Shown here: positions 63,848 to 64,000 of the stretch, piece by piece | Position numbering within the stretch: the stretch's first letter is position 1 | How the letters are laid out: each line of letters starts with the position of its first letter | Origin: Zygnema cylindricum | Lineage: Eukaryota > Streptophyta > Zygnematophyceae > Zygnematales > Zygnemataceae | NCBI GenBank assembly: GCA_037447655.1 | Contig: JBBHKE010003062.1 | Coordinates: 62,001-126,000, forward strand | Reading direction: 5' to 3' | DNA length: 64,000 nucleotides | Notes under the pieces: model-generated | The model's database searches: none | Seen by the model: the letters and a program-made list of their open reading frames with translations, nothing else | Told to the model about the DNA's origin: nothing | Position numbers and translations under genes: made by a program

Positions 63848-64000
63848 CTGCACGGAGTTGCCAAACAACTTCAGTAAAACCGCCTCCAGAACTCAATTAA
63901 CTCTATCTTCGTGTATGTTTGACATGCACATGAACTTGAAATCCTGAACCCTCCCAGGTTTTACATGTAAAAAGTTTCCTCAAATTTATGCGAAGTCTTA

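Overview
This window is nuclear DNA of a green plant (streptophyte). Four multi-exon genes with GT-AG introns can be read: an early light-induced protein (ELIP), a class I plant O-methyltransferase, COG8 (a Golgi tethering-complex subunit) and a CID-type two-RRM poly(A)-binding-protein-interacting protein. Retrotransposons, small inverted-repeat elements and pyrimidine/purine tracts fill most of the rest. The combination of genes and the style of the non-LTR reverse transcriptase suggest a seed-free land plant or a charophyte alga, but the species cannot be named from the sequence. Exon borders were derived by hand from splice consensus, reading-frame phase and remembered family alignments; no search was run.

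Layout. 1-432: the 3' end of an unrecognised gene. 433-2300: AT-rich DNA and a 0.4 kb CT tract. 2300-4900: ELIP with a promoter carrying three clustered G-boxes. 6.1-8.3 kb: an antisense non-LTR retrotransposon relic, then a tRNA-derived SINE. 9.4-9.75 kb: the 5' leader of another retroelement. 11007-16750: a complete but decayed Ty1/copia element on the minus strand with LTRs, primer binding site, polypurine tract and recognisable gag, protease, integrase, RT and RNase H. 16.8-23.4 kb: a nested archive of small DNA transposons. A diverged direct duplication carries different insertions in each copy, so each copy is the empty site for the other's insertions.

23751-28146: the O-methyltransferase (5 exons, 395 aa), with a 14-bp tandem repeat abutting its start codon and a nearly 800-bp polypyrimidine tract in intron 4. 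31078-40921: COG8 on the minus strand (13 exons, 675 aa), with CT tracts in three introns (two directly at 3' splice sites) and a 9-copy minisatellite in intron 1. 41.5-54.5 kb: accessory DNA with inverted-repeat elements, a 46-bp perfect palindrome, orphan ORFs, retroelement leaders, a purine-rich block and two head-to-tail non-LTR RT relics. 56970-57206: a foldback element. 59727-63847: the 3' part of the CID-type gene on the minus strand, whose 5' part lies beyond the window.

The four genes are not functionally linked. ELIP protects plastids, the O-methyltransferase is specialised metabolism, COG8 is Golgi trafficking and CID is mRNA metabolism. I found no convincing new biological system. 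The most informative structures are the reciprocal empty sites at 18.7-23.4 kb, the microsatellites sitting on 3' splice sites, and a retroelement 5' leader present in three scattered copies.
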